The notes under the pieces are model-generated. The model made no database searches and was not told the origin of the DNA. It saw nothing but the letters and a program-made list of their open reading frames with translations. Position numbers and translations under genes: made by a program. 64,000 bases of DNA from JBBRYB01 sp038238115. Its GTDB lineage: Bacteria > Actinomycetota > Actinomycetes > Propionibacteriales > Nocardioidaceae. The number at the start of each line of letters is the position of its first letter. Position 1 is the first letter of the stretch. Shown here piece by piece: positions 62,003-64,000 of the stretch. The DNA lies in assembly GCA_038238115.1 (NCBI GenBank), contig JBBRYB010000010.1, positions 1 through 64,000 of the forward strand, written 5' to 3'.

Positions 62003-62950
62003 ATGACAACAGCGATTGTCGCCACCGCGTTCGGTGGTCCCGAGGTCCTGTCCGTCGTCGACGTCCCGCTCCCCGAGCCGGCCGCAGGCGAAGTGTCGAT
62101 CTCGATTCGAGCGGCCGGTGTCAACCCGGTCGACTACAAGATGTACAGCGGCAACATGGGCTCCGACGAGTCCTCGTTGCCGATGCGCCTCGGCTATGAG
62201 GCCGCTGGAGTGGTCAGCGCCGTCGGCGCTGATGCGGAGGAGCCCGCGGGGTCGGTCAACGTCGGCGACGAGGTTATCGCGTTTCGTGTGTCCGCCGCCT
62301 ACGCGGCCGACCTCACCGTGCCGGCCTCGGCGGTCGTGCCGAAGCCGTCCGGCATGAGCTGGGAGCAGGCGGCGGGCCTGATGTTGACGGGGGTGACGGC
62401 CTACCACGCACTTGAGGCGACCGGCGTGGGCCAGGGTGACACGGTGCTCATCCACGGGGCTTCCGGCGGGGTCGGGCTCAGCGCCGTCCAGATCGCCGTC
62501 GACCGGGGCGCCCACGTCGTCGGAACCGCCGGCGAAGCCCGGCAAGACTTGCTTCACCGGTACGGCGTCCAGCCCGTCGCGTACGGCGACGGCCTCGCCG
62601 ACCGCGTGCGGGAGGTTGCGCCCGACGGTGTCGATGCGGCCATCGACACCGTCGGCACGGATGAGGCGGTGGACGTCTCTCTCGAGCTCGTCGACGATCG
62701 GGACCGGATCGCCAGCATCGCGGCGTTCCAGCGCGGCCGTGGGGCCGGCATCAAGCTCCTCGGCGACGGCCCAGGTGCCGACCCCGGGACCGAGCTGCGT
62801 GACGCCGCGCGGCTCGTGCTTAGCCACCTTGTCGAGGACGGCAAGCTCGAGGTGGTCGTGGTCAAGACGTTCCCGCTCGACGAGGCCGCCGAGGCGCACC
62901 GCTTCCTCGCCGGTGGCCATCCGGGCGGCAAGGTCGTCCTCGTCCCATAG
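62003..62950 (+). CDS. NADPH-dependent quinone-oxidoreductase-like protein (MDR family)
   Basis: A 315-residue zinc-free medium-chain dehydrogenase/reductase: GFGGPEVL-type start (TAFGGPEVLSVVDVPLPEPAAGEV), GVNPVDYKMYSG, and Rossmann AXGXXG motif GASGGVGLSAVQIAVDRGAHVVG. It has no catalytic-zinc residues. Such proteins reduce quinones or enals. The start is ATG 62003, with AAGGGTG upstream. It is divergent from the dehydratase and convergent with the CHAD gene 12 bases away. Confidence 0.9.
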   Translation: MTTAIVATAFGGPEVLSVVDVPLPEPAAGEVSISIRAAGVNPVDYKMYSGNMGSDESSLPMRLGYEAAGVVSAVGADAEEPAGSVNVGDEVIAFRVSAAYAADLTVPASAVVPKPSGMSWEQAAGLMLTGVTAYHALEATGVGQGDTVLIHGASGGVGLSAVQIAVDRGAHVVGTAGEARQDLLHRYGVQPVAYGDGLADRVREVAPDGVDAAIDTVGTDEAVDVSLELVDDRDRIASIAAFQRGRGAGIKLLGDGPGADPGTELRDAARLVLSHLVEDGKLEVVVVKTFPLDEAAEAHRFLAGGHPGGKVVLVP

Positions 62951-62962
62951 CCGCGCGGTGGC

Positions 62963-64000
62963 TCACGCCTTGACGCGGCCGACGGCGGCATGGATCACGT
63001 CCGCGCGCCTCCACTCCTGGCCCAGCAGCACGCCGTACGTGAAGCCGTTCTCGCCGCGTCTGTCTCCCGCCGCAGCACCCAACCGCCTGAGCACGCCGGC
63101 GCTCACGACACTGTCCTGGTGTTCGCCGAGAAGCTTCTGCAGCTGCTTGGCCCTCTTGACGCGCTTCTTTGCCGGGCCGGCCAGGACAGGGACGGCCAGC
63201 TCGTTGGCATACCGGAAGCGCTTGGTCGCTTTACGAGCCTGATGCACGACGGCGGCTTCGGCGCTGGGTTTGCTCGCCCTGCGAAGCCGCTTGCGCTGCT
63301 GCTTTCCAGCCCGGTCGACGTACTCCGCGACGCCCGACTTGGGCCGGGCCGCCTCGTCGGTGAAGGGCGGGTCGAGGCGCCAGGTCGCCAACGTGTCCAG
63401 CAGGGCGAGGTAGCGCTTGCCGCGCATCGCCCGCACGAGGCGCCCGGCGGCGTCACGACGGTCAGCGGCCAAGGTCGACTCGATGGTGGACCTCACGGGG
63501 CCGAGGACGAGCTCGCTCGTCAGCTCATCCACCTGCTCGAGCAGACGCCTGCGCATCACGTCGATGTCCCTGACCGCCCCCAACAGTTCAGCGAGCCAGA
63601 CCAGCTCGGCGTCGAGGCGGTCGCGCTCCTCCGCCTCGAACAACGTGCAGAAGACCCGAAGTGTGCTGCGCAGCCGGCGCACGGCCACCCGGGTGGGATG
63701 GACGGCGTTCACTTCCCGGCGTAGGGCCAGGTCACCGTCGACGATCGCATCGATCTGCACGCGCAGGTAGTCGTCGACGAGCCCGCCAAGTCGTTTCCTG
63801 CCTGGCCGCTCCGGCAACGGTCCGAGGGTGCGGGCGAGCTTGGACTGACATGGCGACAGCTCGGCGCCCACATCGACGAGCCGCTCACCGAGCCGATCGA
63901 GCAGCGCGTCGTCACCGGCCGGACCGAGCTCGATCTCGACCTCGCGCCAGTCGAGGCTGTGGTCACGGTCGGCCGTGGACGCCGCTTGCACGTGGTCGTC
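62963..64000 (-). CDS. CYTH/CHAD-domain protein (5' end beyond window)
   Basis: The C-terminal 345 residues of a longer protein. The first visible part (REVEIELGPAGDDALLDRLGERL) is the end of a CYTH (triphosphate tunnel metalloenzyme) domain, here the strand EVEIEL with its charged alternation. The rest is a CHAD domain: VHPTRVAVRRLRSTLRVF, a conserved-histidine helix; AAVVHQARKATKRFRYANEL is the second. CHAD binds polyphosphate, and CYTH/CHAD fusions are thought to act on polyphosphate or triphosphates. No stop or start is seen at the window edge, and the frame runs through 64000. Confidence 0.87.
   Translation of the reverse strand, partial: DDHVQAASTADRDHSLDWREVEIELGPAGDDALLDRLGERLVDVGAELSPCQSKLARTLGPLPERPGRKRLGGLVDDYLRVQIDAIVDGDLALRREVNAVHPTRVAVRRLRSTLRVFCTLFEAEERDRLDAELVWLAELLGAVRDIDVMRRRLLEQVDELTSELVLGPVRSTIESTLAADRRDAAGRLVRAMRGKRYLALLDTLATWRLDPPFTDEAARPKSGVAEYVDRAGKQQRKRLRRASKPSAEAAVVHQARKATKRFRYANELAVPVLAGPAKKRVKRAKQLQKLLGEHQDSVVSAGVLRRLGAAAGDRRGENGFTYGVLLGQEWRRADVIHAAVGRVKA

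Overview
The window is about 64 kb of very GC-rich DNA with strong actinobacterial features: many GTG starts, 4-base ATGA/GTGA overlaps, many apparently leaderless promoters, and conserved gene order for tig, clpP1-clpP2-clpX, valS-folC-ndk, mreBCD-mrdA-rodA and rne-rplU-rpmA-obgE-proB-proA-nadD-rsfS. Order and protein character fit Propionibacteriales, most likely Nocardioidaceae (inference; no 16S gene is present).

Layout. 0-3.1 kb: a frameshifted IS110-family transposase beside tRNA-Gly(TCC), a GNAT acetyltransferase, tRNA-Pro(TGG) and a DUF402 protein. 3.3-11.6 kb: protein quality control (trigger factor, ClpP1, ClpP2, ClpX) interleaved with a PepC/bleomycin-hydrolase peptidase, two broken genes (Mut7-C RNase-like, PAP2 phosphatase) and a Nudix hydrolase. 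11.6-19.3 kb: an accessory block between clpX and valS, holding a DUF559/AbiEi-like protein bracketed by two copies of a hairpin repeat, a three-gene type III PKS / methyltransferase / flavoprotein operon (phenolic-lipid type), and a TetR/MFS divergon with twin operators. 19.5-32.7 kb: valS, folC, DUF4233, ndk, the mre/rod cell-elongation operon and the TIGR03960 radical SAM protein. 32.7-35.5 kb: a short accessory insertion that separates TIGR03960 from its usual partner TIGR03936 (35.6 kb). 36.6-49.9 kb: RNase E/G, one-carbon enzymes (formyl-THF synthetase, cyclodeaminase), L21, L27, Obg, proline synthesis, NadD, RsfS and a GpgP-like phosphatase. 50.0-64.0 kb: tRNA-Ala(GGC) and accessory metabolism: a BNR-propeller + MoaD/ThiS pair, aldo-keto reductase, an operon encoding a secreted protein, a cytochrome-b/molybdopterin fusion, a membrane protein and an orphan response regulator, then a MocR regulator, a secreted beta-propeller, a DUF427 protein, a serine/threonine dehydratase-like enzyme, a quinone-reductase-like enzyme and a CYTH/CHAD protein cut by the window end.

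Most notable non-genic signals: two families of intergenic dyad repeats; a 24-bp perfect palindrome upstream of fhs; a ClgR-type box before a leaderless clpP1; about nine TAnnnT-N6-8-start promoters; and in-frame minisatellites in three genes. Frameshifts and nonsense changes occur only in accessory genes. All of about 45 kb of conserved genes reads cleanly, which argues for real decay rather than uniform sequencing error. I did not find a clearly novel defence or CRISPR-like system. The best candidates for something undescribed are the repeat-bracketed nuclease-like gene, the BNR/MoaD pair, and the Sec/Tat-type molybdoenzyme operon.
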